A program made the position numbers and the translations under genes. Shown here one piece after another: positions 46,067 to 58,413 of a stretch of DNA of 64,000 bases (positions within the stretch are counted from its first letter, which is position 1; each line of letters starts with the position of its first letter). The notes under the pieces were generated by a model. The model saw nothing but the letters and a program-made list of their open reading frames with translations, searched no databases and was not told where the DNA came from. This DNA is from Drosophila miranda (lineage: Eukaryota; Arthropoda; Insecta; Diptera; Drosophilidae), in NCBI RefSeq assembly GCF_003369915.1, contig NC_046675.1, forward strand, positions 27,032,001 to 27,096,000, given 5' to 3'.

Positions 46067-47882
46067 AGACTCCAACTTGAAAGAGTCAACGCATTAGAAA
46101 TGCCATTTCGTTTCCCCGAAAAGAAACAAATATTTAGGCACTGCTATAAAATTATCGAATCTATTGTCGCCCAGGCGAAGCGGCAGCGAATATGTAACCC
46201 GCCTCGTTAGCTGTTGGCAAATCACGGATCCATATTCGAAGATGCATCGCAGAGGCGATGCGGGCTGTTATCTAACACGGGCCCAGTTTCAGCCTTCAGT
46301 GTCCAGCCTCCAGCTTCCAGCTCGGACACCAACATCGTATTTAAATTTGAATAATCGTCTAATATTTCCCATTGTCATCGCTGAATCTAAATAAATGCAA
46401 AATATTAATAGCCACAGACTCGGAACGAGGAAAACCGAAAGAAAGTCATTTTTTATGCATACCTCTAGACAGACCCTATCACGCACACACGAACGCAGGT
46501 GCGCCGAAGTCGTGGGAGATGATCCCCATTGATTATACGCTGAGAGGTGGGGAGCGGAGCAGTCCGGACCAGCGTAGTCCCATGCGCATAAATTAGCTTC
46601 TACTTAATTTATTTAGTGTACAAAATCATCAGCACGTTTGCAACCCAAAGGAGAGACAAAGCCGAACGCAGAAACAACCAAACTTTTGTTTGTGACCGAA
46701 GAAAGCCGTTTTTGGGATACATCTACATTTTGTTTGCTTTAATTTCAATAAAACTTTGCACAATGGAAAAGATTTCATTCAGTCACATCATCAGCCTTTT
46801 GTGGTGAGGATGTTATCTGTACTGTACAAGTAATTGTATTTTTAGTAAGTAAGTAATTGCTTTTAGTTTTTAGAAAAAGTTCTTAAAATAGTTTTTATAA
46901 AGGTAGATTCTTTTATATTAAGTAGCATTAATAACCGGTTAGCTACATAGGTAGTCTGACTAGGTGCTGATCTTGAATTGGTTGCAAATGTTTTATTTTT
47001 GTTTGAATAGATATATTAACCAACTACATACAGCTACGCACTTAAAAACGAGGGGGAACGTTGTGAGTTGCTGCGGACACCGCAACTCTACATTTATACC
47101 CGATACTTAGTCAGTATGGCTCTCCTCCGGCAGACGCCGCTAATATTAAGCGACACGACAAAGAGTGCGTGCGAGAGAGACAGAAAATCAGTCTGAGCGT
47201 GACGTCGGGCGCTGCGTAGCCCCTGCAAAATGATTTGTTCCTTTTGGCTATAAAAATGATCCGATCTGATCCAGATTCAGCAACCGGATAGATATGGTCA
47301 TTCTCTATGGTTGTCCGATTTTAGTTTTCTCGAATCTGCAATATTGTGAATGCAACAGATTTTCGTTCATTGTGTGGGCTGAATTGGGTGGGGCAAAGTT
47401 TTGAAATATTCTTGTAACAGTGACATATCACAGAAGTCTGGATATAAAATGTCGTTGCTCTAGCTCTTATAGTCTTTGAGCACTAGGCGCTGATAGGGAC
47501 GGACAGACGGACAGACGGACGGACGGACAGACAGACAGGGCTCAATCGACTCGGCTATTGATGCTGATCAAGAATATATAAACTTTAAGGGGTCAGAAAC
47601 GATTCCTTCCAATACTCATACTCCAATACTCATTTTGAGTATCGGGTATAATTAGGGCTCTCTCCACGGCTAGTCGCATCTGTGAGATATTGCAGATAGT
47701 GATAAATATGAGGAACGAATATTGTGCTGACTGCTGGGCAGCTTACCAGGATATCCTCCGGAGTGTGTTCATTCTCTAGGCCGTAAAAATTCGAAGAGAT
47801 TTTTTACATGTTTTTGCATATATGTAAATGTAAAAAATCCATAGTTTAGCTAATTAATCTCTTTGTACATATCTACATTTAT
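46067..47882. other. Intergenic region with a dispersed repeat
   Basis: No gene is recognised. The main content is the complete-looking dispersed repeat at 47095-47650. Confidence 0.6.
47095..47650. mobile_element. Dispersed repeat with perfect 13-bp inverted ends (fullest copy)
   Basis: Begins TATACCCGATACT and ends AGTATCGGGTATA, exact inverted repeats 556 bp apart. The interior has a GGACGGACAGAC-type repeat (about 47500-47537) and the GGCTATTGATGCTGATCA word shared with the copies at 12.4 and 37.8 kb. It has no coding capacity. It looks like a non-autonomous element of a family common in fly genomes; the exact class is not settled here. Confidence 0.7.
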
Positions 47883-47921
47883 TTTATTAATAATCTACAT
47901 CTAGAGGAAACTTTCTTATGT

Positions 47922-48661
47922 CTAAAACCTTCGGTTGGGCGGTGGCAAATACGCGCTAGTCGATGGTGCATTTATATCGCCCGTGACCACAGAACCTCCC
48001 ACGATTCCGCCGACAACACCCTTGGAGGCAAAGTCCAGGACCGGGGCCGAGGAGCCAGCATTGTGGTTGCTAGAGGGGCCAGGCAGCGAGTCGTACTGAG
48101 CCTGAATAGTCCGCTGAGCATTCTCCGCGTCGCTCTGAGTGCGATACTTGACAAAGTGCACCTCTGGCTTGTGGTTTGTCTGCACTTTGATTTGGTTGAG
48201 CTTGTTGGTCAGATCCCCAATGTCAGCCTGCTTGTTGAGCACGTAGATGGCGGTGCGGTCGTCGGAGGCCGAGGTGGCTAACTGGAGTGCTGCCTGCTCG
48301 AGACCCGTATTCTCGGGCCCCTTGATGAAGAGTACTCGGAGGTTCTTCTTTAGCGAATTGGCAATCTGCTCGTTGGCGTTCGGGTTATCATACTCCTGCT
48401 CTGGGGCGCTGTAGGAGAAGAACTCCTTGTTGAACTCGTTGGGAATGAGTATGGGCTCGGAGAGCTGGGCAGCACCACTGCTGGACACTCCAATAAGTCC
48501 CCCGTTGCCATCTCCGGCATGCGATCCGGGCGTGTAGTCGTACTGGCCGCGGGCGATGGCCACCAAGCAAAACATCTAGCGGAATCAGGTTGTACATTAG
48601 ACTATCAGTCCGTGGACCTGAGCAGTAGACAGTGCTAAGAACTTACCAGAAAAGCGCGCAT
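47922..48661 (-). CDS. Tweedle-family cuticle protein (copy 4, without glutamine runs)
   Basis: Two exons, 48647-48661 (MRAFL) and 47922-48575, encode 222 residues. The signal peptide MRAFLMFCLVAIARG is followed by QYDYTPGSHAGDG. It has no Q-rich region. The DUF243 blocks are FFSYSAPEQEYD, LRVLFIKGPE, DDRTAIYVLNKQ, KPEVHFVKYRTQSDA and QAQYDSLPG. The ending STSAYLPPPNRRF is typical. It is the smallest and most diverged full-length member here. TATAAATA lies at 48766-48773, and AATAAAATAAAT downstream of the stop (about 47880-47890) is the polyadenylation region. Confidence 0.92.
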
Positions 48662-48765
48662 TTTGATCGAGTGTTTGAGGGCTGCGCACCAGAAGGCTTG
48701 AAGATTGGAAGTGTGTGCTGCGTGGCTGTCTAGCTACCTTTGTCTCGAAATTGCATCGCAGGCCG

Positions 48766-48773
48766 TATTTATA
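48766..48773 (-). promoter_or_regulatory. TATA box of Tweedle copy 4
   Basis: TATAAATA on the minus strand about 105 bp upstream of the ATG. No strong initiator is seen. Confidence 0.6.
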
Positions 48774-50571
48774 CTGCAGCAAATGGGTCTCTGGTTTCAA
48801 ATGGGGCAGGTGGTTTGGAAATTTCTTCGTCCGAATTCCATTTCATTTTCCGGCATGTTCCAGTTAATATGACCGTCGATTTTTAATTGGATCAAATACT
48901 ATACAAATTTTGAGGGTGCAGAATGTGTAAATCTATTCAAATTAGGGAATCGGCGGTGTCTTCTATGATATTTAGGCAGCGCTTTCCCACTCCAGTCAAC
49001 GTGAAGAGTGCATTTCAAATGGGGACCGACTTGACCTGAAATGCAGGCTTATGCAATCGTAGATTGCATATTGCATCGAAACACTAATGACATGATATAT
49101 GCATACATACATATATCCATACTCTTATACGATTGTGCCTATGTCTATGGGGTATTTATATGAAATGTAACCTATAGCTCCTTACGACACATATACTCCT
49201 ACTCGTATTGAAATGCAAACAATTGGGACAAATAAATGTAACCCAGATGTCCAAAGTTAAAAAAATAATGTACATGTTTGAAAAAGAATTTAGCATCACG
49301 TTCTTAAAATTAAAACTGAGACAGACGGCCAGATGGATTGACGGGATATCAAGAATATGGGGACTCTGGTCAAAGTCTTAATGCCTCTGAAAGGCTATAC
49401 AAAAATGTTATTGTAATAGAGTAAGAAGTCCATTTGCGGAGGCGGCTGAGATATAGTAAAACCTAATCTTATAGACTAAGAGATCGGGTCGGCTCATTAC
49501 GGATATATTCATATATATATTCATTATGGATATAAAATACTGGCAAAGTTTAAATTTCCATCAGGCAACTGACTTTTTTAATAGCACGGAAATGTATATT
49601 TGTATCTATAATTTCATTTTGAGACATATTCATCTATGTACGTACACACATGCATACCATAGGTGTGCCCAGAAGACAACACCAACCTATTCTATAGGGC
49701 AGGGAGAGATCAATTTTTTTTTCAAATGTAGCATACTTTTGTCGATCAAATTTGTGTAGAAATCATGTAAAAAATATATAATTTTGTATATCTGTATACA
49801 TGTACATAGATTTACTGTTCACTGCCACGGTTCTCTGAGGCACTGGGGTTGCATGGATGCAAAATGAGGAAATAGTATTTGTGGGTATAAAATATCTTGA
49901 TTTTTTCCATTGTCTGTGCAGATACGAGTGTAAAGGCTGTCTACAAGTATCTGCTTTTCAGACATGGAAACAGTTGATCGTCTCCCATTTTGAATCTGAA
50001 TAGTGCTCGGTGTGTTTCGGTATCTCTAATACATTTAGTTAAAGCAAAGGTGTTAAGAAGGTATTAGGTATAGAATATAATAAGCCAAAGAGACACGCAA
50101 ACGGAGGATGATTCCTTCCATAAATTGTATTTCAAATCCAAGCCCTTTATAATAACAGTACTATTCAGAGATCTAAAGAGGTATAGTGTGACACTTTCTT
50201 TAATGATCATTATCCATGAAAGATCGCGTTCTTTTTTATAACAACAAAATTTCATATTCGATTTTCGCTTTTGTTTTGACATTGCCATAAAGATTGAAGC
50301 TCTCACCCAGTTTCGAATCCAGTTTAACAAAACCAGGCGAATTTATGCATAAATGAAGTGATCGCCAGCAGATCTAACGTCTACCGGCAGCACTACACCG
50401 AGTTTTGGATAAAAACGGGTCGTTTGCTGCGATTTCGGAAAATCAGAGCTCTAGGAGGGGTAAATTAATATTTTAAGCAAATCAAATTGAAAACGTGTTT
50501 GGCTAAAGTTGTTCAAGTTCAAATTGCTGCAAATTATCACAATGATGTGTTTTGCCGTCTGAGTCTTTGAC
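48774..50571. other. AT-rich intergenic region
   Basis: About 1.8 kb with no gene recognised. The short frames here are low-complexity or lack splice context. Confidence 0.55.
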
Positions 50572-50579
50572 TATAAAAG
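50572..50579 (+). promoter_or_regulatory. TATA box of the small Tweedle-related gene
   Basis: TATAAAAG lies about 30 bp before TTAGTC (about 50605), an initiator-like sequence, and about 60 bp before the ATG at 50631. Confidence 0.7.
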
Positions 50580-50630
50580 CAAATGCCGGTTAGGGCGCGC
50601 TTTTTAGTCTACTTCAAGATAGTCGCCAAC

Positions 50631-50950
50631 ATGAAGACGATTTGCGTGAGTTCCGACTGTTCTAGAAAGGGAATCTTATTCCCAACTAACGCCTTACATT
50701 TTTTATTCAGCTGCTCCTGCTCGTTACCCTCCTGGCCATGGCATATGCTACCCCTGCACCTGTGCCATCGCCTAAGCCCGCCGGAAATGATCCCACCGTG
50801 AGTGTGCTGCGCTACAGCAATGATCAGGAGCTGGAGGCCATTCAGCGGGCCATCATTGCTCAGTACGAGCAAGTCGGGGGTACAACCCAGGTCCACGCTC
50901 CCCGTGTTGCACACATTGTTAATCCCTCCAACTTAAGAATCAACATTTAA
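50631..50950 (+). CDS. Small secreted Tweedle-related protein (C-terminal module only)
   Basis: Two exons, 50631-50645 (MKTIC) and 50711-50950, encode 84 residues. The signal peptide MKTICLLLLVTLLAMAYA is followed by a short proline-rich stretch (TPAPVPSPKPAG). The rest, PTVSVLRYSNDQELEAIQRA then IIAQYEQVGGTTQV, lines up with the Tweedle blocks KPEVFFIKYKTQEEAAHAQ and IQAQYDQLGGTSQV. It ends VAHIV...LRINI. It also shares the five-codon first exon with phase-0 intron, the TATA promoter and the cluster position. The first two-thirds of DUF243 is absent. I infer a Tweedle paralogue cut down to its last strand-helix unit, or a small cuticle peptide of the same origin. AATAAA lies at 50962-50967. 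Confidence 0.82.
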
Positions 50951-51102
50951 TGCTCTCCGAAAATAAATTTGATTTCGTTAATGATTCCAAGACTCCTCCA
51001 ACGCTGATAAGGTAGGGCGATTATGGTTTCTTGGGATTGTTCTGACCGAGTGATGCGAGTTAGTCTGCCTCTGACACTTGCCGCGCACGCAGGTTTTTGA
51101 GA

Positions 51103-52550
51103 ATGTTTCTTTCGGCCATGCTGTCCCTGATATCGGTGTTTGTTCTCTGCTGTCATGCCCAGCGGCCACCACCAGCTCCACCGCCGCCCCCGTCACAACG
51201 AATGACACGGCCCCAAGGCCCACCTCCGAACAGAGATGCGATTTATTTTCCCCTCGAGCGAGATATACTGTTCCCTGGCTCGAAAGGGTCAAATGAGCTG
51301 GAGGATAAGATGTGGTATCACATAAGCGACTTCCAATTCGATGAGGTCGAGAATCTGCCCCAGCCCAAGCGCAGGCATCACATGCCCCCGCCTAGGCCTG
51401 GCCAGCCCTTTCCACCGCCTCCAGGTGGCTTCAAAGAGAAGAAGAACAGGCGACGACGCATCTGTGAGCAGAGTAAGTGCCTCAGAGACAAGTTGTTCCA
51501 CGAATCATTGGCTTTGTCCCCAAAGAATACTCCGAGTATGTGGAACGCATCTTTCCGAACGATACCGATGTAGCAAAAGACGCCAACGACGCCGATTTCG
51601 ATGGACGCATACTGGCGAGGCCTGGTGAATACCCCCATATGGTAAAGATTGAGCTCGAGCTGATAAACTGGTGCTTAACCTGAAACCCGAACCATCGAAT
51701 CTGTTTTCGCAGGCGGCAGTAGGCTTCGAGGCGGACACTGGGCAAATCCAGTACAAGTGTGGTGGCAGCTTGATAAGCGAGAACTTTGTGCTGACCGCCG
51801 CCCATTGTACTTCCATATACGAGTGAGCGTAGTTTCCGTTTACGAAACACTTTGGCTTTATATTTACGAACATCGTTTAGCACGTCCCCGAAGTGGGTGC
51901 GCATCGGGGACTTGAATCTGGTCGCTGATGAGCGAACAGTGGAGCCCCAGCTAATGCAGATAGAGGACATTTTCTCACATCCTAACTACACAAAGGAGTT
52001 GTACTACAACGACATTGCTCTGCTAAAACTGCAGGGAGAGGTGGAGTGAGTAATTATACATACAACAAGCAAGTACCGACTGAGACCCACATCTGCAACA
52101 TCTTGCAGGTTGACCGAATACGTGAGACCCATACGTCTGTGGGTATTTTCCGAACTGCCCACTACCATTGCGTTTGCCATGGGATATGGCTCGACAAGCT
52201 TTGCAAAGCCCATGACGAACCGCCTGACAAATTTGAACTTGACCGTTGTGCCCAATGCTGAGTGCAACACCGGACTGCCGCCGATTTCCGAGACCCCGAA
52301 TGGTGTGGTGGACAGTCAAATTTGCGCACAGGATTACATCCTTAACCGCGACACCTGCCAGGGGGACTCAGGTGGTCCCTTGCAGCTGAATCTGCCAGGT
52401 CGGCGTCGTCGCCAAAATATTCATTATCATCTCATTGGTATAACGTCGTACGGAGTGTTCTGTCGCAGCAGTTACCCGTCGGTGTACACGCGGATATCTT
52501 CCTTCTTGGATTGGATCGAGGGCACAACGTGGAATGACTCCAACGAATAG
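51103..52550 (+). CDS. Secreted trypsin-like serine protease with proline-rich pro-region
   Basis: Five exons (51103-51472, 51526-51641, 51713-51822, 51881-52045, 52109-52550) encode 400 residues. The signal peptide MFLSAMLSLISVFVLCCHA is followed by a proline-rich, then basic pro-region (RPPPAPPPPPSQ ... KKNRRRRICEQ), not a typical six-cysteine clip domain. The S1 domain has all three catalytic residues: His in LTAAHC, Asp in YYNDIALLKL and Ser in DTCQGDSGGPLQL. The Asp six residues before the Ser predicts trypsin-like Arg/Lys cleavage. Activation would be after Arg in DFDGR|ILARPGEYPHM, so the new N-terminus is ILAR rather than IVGG. The pro-region cysteine (ICEQ) probably keeps a disulphide to the catalytic chain. 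The substrate is unknown; it may act in cuticle or haemolymph cascades. AATAAA at about 52572-52577 lies just after the stop. The ATG at 51103 was chosen as the first methionine before the signal peptide. Confidence 0.9.
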
Positions 52551-52738
52551 GCATCTGATTAGGAACCCAATTAAATAAAGTATTCTTTGCTTATTAGCTG
52601 GAATCTATCGGCTGCAATATATCCAGCTACTTTCGCACATTTTTTCAATTTTTAATAAAGTTACATACGGTACACGTTTTCAAAGGGTAAAAACAAAAAG
52701 GTATTTGGTAAATTTTGATGAGATTCCATTCGAGTTTC

Positions 52739-55700
52739 CTAGACCTCATTGTTAGCATCAAGCACTTGCTGCTTGACGTCCTCGTAGGAAGGCAATGTCT
52801 GTAGATGGGCGAAGAATATATTGCGATTAGTTATACAGAAAATGTAGTCTACCTCAACAAATACTAGCATGCGACTAATGCATTAGTCTTCTACTCACGG
52901 ATGACATTGGCGAAAGTTTTTAGTATGTTTAGTGACGTGTTTAAGGTTAAGCAATGCACAATGCACAAGCACACAAAGCACACCACAGTGATGAAAGCAA
53001 TTACAAATTGTTACGATTATGGATTTATGCGGAGACTAGTTAGCCTCAACCTGCGGCTCACTAACCTGCCAGTAGTTGTCCTCCCAGCTCGGGAACATAC
53101 GCTTGAAGGCGCGTGGCTCCTGGCCCTGGGCGACGCGCACAATGGTCAAGGTGTCGATGGTGCGGGCAGTGGGCTCCACACGGATGTAGCGCTATGGGCA
53201 TGGAAGAATTAATTAAAAAGGAAGGTTGCAACTATGTGCGCTTAGAACACACCTTTGCCATGTCTACAATCTTGCTGTTCTCCTCGGCGGTGGCTCCAGA
53301 GCCGACCCACAGATAGATTTCATCGCCGGCATCCAGCAACATGACATCGTCGGTGTCCAGGTCCTCCTGTTCGTACTTAGCCACTTCCTCGACCTTTACA
53401 AATCCATTGCGGGTCAGACGACAGTGGAAGAGACGCGGCTCCAGCAGGGGAGCTCCATGGTCGTCCAGGCTGCGATCGTACTGGCCCTCGCCATTCAGCT
53501 CCTCCCAGAATTCCTCGGGCTCTGCACCCTCTTCGACCACCTCCACGTCAGCATCGTTCCAGTAGTGGGCAAAGCGTTCATTGGCCGCATTTTTTTCGAA
53601 GCTAGACGCACCCAGCCCATTCCAAATAAAGATCTTATGCGATTTTGCGGATACGAGAGCGAAAGCGTCTCCAGAGGCCAATGACGAGCTATCGGCGGGC
53701 ACTTCGCTAGCATGGATATCGCTCTCGACGGTGCCTCGGATGCGGAACAGCTGCGCCGTCACTGGCAAGGCGGTGTACGAGGCCAGAAGCTTACCCTTGA
53801 AGATCTTATAGAAGTGCCGCGGCTCGTGGCTTTGTGAGGTCTGCACGAGCAGGGCGTTCTTCTCCACAGCCATACTGAGGCCGTCCTGGAAGGCTCTCTC
53901 CTTAACAGCGGCGTTGGCCTTGGCTCCCTGCCACACGTAAACGATGGGGCCCTGGTCGCCATTGTTGGCCTCGTAGTTATAGGTGAGGATATAAGACCCA
54001 AAGCCCAGAAGCGGAAGGTTCTCCTCGAAGGGGACAGTGTTGACCAGGACCTCACCCGAATTGGGTTTGCTGACGTACTGCGTGATGCTCTCAATGCTGT
54101 TTTGTCCGTGGTCCGGCATAAAACCAATGGCCCGTCCACCACTCCTCTTCAGTTTGTGCACCACAGCGTCGATCTCGTCCACATCCAGCGACTCGTCTGA
54201 GCCGATATCCAGAGCGGATCGAATGAGGCGTGTGTGCGCCATGCCGGCATCGCGCCAGGTGGCAAAGTACTGTTTGAATGGGGCGGACTCGGCGCCCTCG
54301 ACAATGCGCTGGATCTGTGTCCAGGCAGGATACTTTTTGGCGCTGAGGAACTCTTGGGCCTTGGCCATGGCGTCGGTTTTCTCCTTTGGAGTGGCGCCTC
54401 TTCCAACCCACACGAAAATGCCAGAGCCAGTGTCCAAAATGAAGCAGTCACGTGTGTCCAGCATGGCCTGAGTCAAAGGTTTCTGCGCAACGGTATCCAC
54501 TTGTAATTTGCCGCTGGCATCGCTCACCTTGTAGAGGGTCACGGCGGCAGCGTCAGCTCGCTCAAATGCACTGTCCTCCTCTGCGGTAGATTCCTCGGGA
54601 ACCTGGTCGGCCGAGCCAGATCCGAGCACATCAAAGAACTGCTGCTTGTCTGCATCGGTGCTGAAGTCATCTATTATTTGCACACGGGCACGTCCATTGT
54701 GGTCCTGATCTCTGATTTGATTCGCAGCACTGATGGCCTTCAGCTTCTCAACGCGCTTGGCCTGCGATCCCACGTAGACGTAGATATCGCTACCAGCATC
54801 CAAGATGAAACAGTCGCCCTGATTCATCGAGGACACGGACAGATTAACCTGTCGCACACGCACGTTCCGCTTGCCCTTGACCTGGAACAGGCGCTTCTGC
54901 CCCTGGGCGTTGGTCTCTACGTGCTTGAAGCCGGTTCCAACACCGCCCTGCTCGTATCGAATGCCTGAAATAGTGGTTTGTTATTTGACTGCGTGAAACG
55001 GCTTTGGCAGCTTATCGAACCATTCTTAAAGTATCCCAGGAACAGCTGCGACTCGTGATCCTGCACCTCGCGATGCTGTACAGGGCCGCCATTCAGAAGG
55101 TCATCCAATTGGACGGTAAGGATGGCAGCAGCCCCAGCCTCATCGGTCGATGTTTCGGAGCCTAACCAGAAGTGCACATCCCAGGAAAGTTTCTTATCTT
55201 TCTTGCTTTCAATGGTCTAGAATACATATGTACAAATGTACATTATTCACTGATTCAAAATAAATGCTGTGCATGGTTCATGGGAAACTTGTGATTCATA
55301 CACATATTATATGTGCAACTATTTCCCAGAGTAATCCCTTATGGTCTGTATAGAGTTCTCTCCCACCATATCATACTTACATTCAGCACAATGAAGGAGT
55401 CTCCGGTGTAGAATTTCCCGTAGTTATTCTTTGGGTAGGCCACCGGCTCGAAATTCTGAAGAAAGTCAAATAAATAATAATAATGATAGAAGAAATGGGT
55501 ATAAGTATATTGTTCTACAAATAGACAAAATTTTGCTTATGGGATAAATGTTTTGACCGTTTCCCATTATAAACAAAAAGCGCTAGCCATTCCGGACCTA
55601 ATAAATTGAGTTAATGAACAGAACATTGGCTAGACACAAACATATGTATGTGTAGATGGATATATCTAGCACTTATAAACATGTGGCACACACATTTCGT

Positions 55701-56159
55701 GCGTTCGGCAACGAAGAAGGTAAGAAGGGGGAGAAGACCATGCATGCCTTTACCCGCCGGTTTGTGAATGCCACAGGCAGCCCCACCAGCCTACGGACTC
55801 CGCTGCAAGAGCAACGCAGCCAGTCGTACGTGGGTGCTGCGCTGCGCTGCGAACTTTCCCCCAAAAAGATGAAACAAGCTCCAGCTATTTATACGCTTCT
55901 CGGAGCAGCCGGCACAGGCACTGGCCCCAGCCAGAGCGAAATCAAATACACGATATATTGACTTACCTCAATGCGCCAGATCTCCAGGCCAGGTGTGCGG
56001 CCGGCGTTGGCAAAGGCTGGATTCATTATGCGTCTGCCGGGCTGCTTGCTGTTCTCAGCAGAGGGCTGGATTTGTCCGGTTTGAACGGGGAAGGCGGGAC
56101 GGGCGTTGAACGTACCCGCTGAGCAAAGAGTGGCGGAGAGTGCGAAGAACACCAGCAGG
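52739..56159 (-). CDS. Gel: Gelsolin, six-repeat actin-severing and capping protein
   Basis: Exons seen: 55967-56159 (5' part of the reading frame), 55381-55455, 55021-55216, 53253-54964, 53066-53191 and 52739-52798. From the internal ATG at 56026 ([17 protein letters not shown]) they encode 742 residues with all joins in frame. Six gelsolin repeats are visible through their G-strand signatures: [51 protein letters not shown] and [10 protein letters not shown]. Gelsolin cuts and caps actin filaments in a calcium-dependent way and exists in flies as cytoplasmic and secreted forms. Upstream of the internal ATG the frame continues into a secretory leader ([15 protein letters not shown]) that starts after a strong acceptor at 56161-56160 but has no ATG of its own, so a further coding exon is needed for the secreted form. 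The donor at 55020 (GTTCGA) is weak. The C-terminal exon ends VLDANNEV. Confidence 0.93.
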
Positions 56160-58413
56160 CTGGAAAGCAAGCAGATCAGTTTGTACAAAGTCAAGGGAAT
56201 CAGAGTCCGTCTGGTCGGGTTGTGGAACTACTTGAACCCCGCTCAAGGACGATACAACAGTCATCGTCATCCGACAGCCTTCGGGTGAGTCATGCCCATA
56301 AATGGCCATAAATGTCACATGGCGGCGAAAGTTTTTCATCAGACGCGTTCCATATGATAAACTCGCTCGCAACTGCCATGTATAGGCAATATGCTCGTAA
56401 GACAGTACTTATGGAGAGTACTCTCCTCTACTTACGGCTTAGGCCAGATGAGTGCTCTGACGCGCGTCGTATGAGTAACCCCCTGTACAACTGATTGCAC
56501 TAATTAAACTGTCTTATATTTTCCGTCGAGAGTTCTATTGGAGCTTATTAGCCAAGAGAACTGTGCGCTTGCATTACCTGGAGATGACTGCCATGCTGGC
56601 GGCGCCCGAAGTTTCCATTTCGGTATCGCCTCTGTCTCGTGCCGAAGCGACAGCAGCGCCGCTTTGTTTATTGTTGCGATAAATATAACAAGTTGCGCGT
56701 ATATCGCGTATTCCCCGATGTGGCTGGTCTGGGTATTCGCCTTTGTTATGAGTGTATATGGATGTACATATGTATGTATGTATGCTTTGTTTTTCTCGTC
56801 GAGTTTGCTTCCACCACCTCAAACAGAGATGATTGTCCGCGCTGATGCTGATCCCAAACAAGAGCGTGTGAACTGTAATTGTAAGAGTAGCAACGAGTTA
56901 GCGTCAGCTGTTAAGAGTGTTTAAGAGATCGCCCCGATAAGCAGAAATGTATATTTGGAGAATAGTTAGGTGCTAATTAATATGTTAACTCCCCCAAAAC
57001 ACGTTTGTTCATACCAACTAAGTCATATATTTTCGCTATTCAAATAATATCATTATTTTCCCATTATTCAAGGCATCTTGTCAGGGAACAATTCCTAGAT
57101 GCCAACTTGTACTATGATATCATTTTTGCACACGCATTAGTTAGCTCCCACATTTTGTACAGTATCAGGGATTAGTCTACGACCAACAAAGGAGTTCCAC
57201 TTGAGATGAAGAGTGGCTTAAGAGTTGTTTTTGAATGATTTTCGTTATTTCCTAATAATAGTTGGGCGTCAATCGAGTACGCAGACTTTTGTCCACCACT
57301 ATTTACATATAGATATGTAGTATATAGGTACATATGCTGTGATGTCTGATCGGATCTAAAGGCCGTCTGCCGAAGCTGTGAATTAAAAGGCTGCACGCAT
57401 GTTTTGCAAATTGCTTTCAAGTAATTAGTTTTGCGCCATGACGACACGACATGTCTGGGGCAGGTAGCGTGATATCATCGTTGATACCAAACACCAAGCC
57501 CAACAAGCCCTTTCTCTGCAAGTGGGTCACAATAACAAAAATGGTGAAAAATGTCCATATTTAATTGGAAGTATCTGACTTTTGGGGCACTTTCTGCGCC
57601 GTTTTCAAGTTCGCATTTGTTTCGCTTGACGTCTGTCCTTACAGAGTGAATATCAAATATAGTGAACGTGGTTCGGGTATCAATCATGAATGCCTAAATA
57701 CATATGAGCACAGGTACCCGAAAAAGTCGTTTCTACGTATCCACAAGCATTGTAGTTATGTATGTATGTACATATGACAAAAAGCGTCTCGTCAACAAAC
57801 CAACCTATCAATCACAATTAATAAAGAGTTGAATTGGTGGCACAAAAGGTATGTCCCATTAGGACCATCAATAACAACAGCCCTCTTCTGGGGATGCTAA
57901 TCTTTCAACAATATTGTATGGTACGACAATGAAGCTAAAGAGCCGCACAGAACCTCGAATAAATACGCATTTTGAAGTACACTTGATGTACGAGTAAACA
58001 GTACTATGACCGCTTCCGTTGCGAACATTTTTACAATATTTAAACACACTCGTAGGTATTGTGTACTATAATTATGTACATATGTACATACATACTATAC
58101 TACCGAAAGGTCTGAGCTCGGGATCATGTTATATTTTTCAAAACAAAAAACGTTGATAAGCAAAATCAGCATCCAATTTAATTAGATGAGGTCAACACAT
58201 TTTCTAAGGCAGCAAGCAATTGTTTTATTCTATAAACTGCATTTATGTAATCAGCCATCAATTGAGCTCAATTAAGCAGCCCTGTCAAGAGTCTCTTGGG
58301 ACTAGTATATGCTATGTATATTAACTGCTAGTCCGTTTGTAGTTATCCTTTGATGCTACCCAAAAGTTGCTATCGAACGCTCAGAAAATCAAAGCAAACA
58401 AGTAAACACTTAC
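56160..58413. other. Gel: First intron of Gelsolin
   Basis: About 2.2 kb between the leader exon and the 5'UTR exon. No coding exon was firmly identified, although a short exon with the ATG for the secreted form may lie here. It is rich in ACATATG repeats. Confidence 0.6.
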
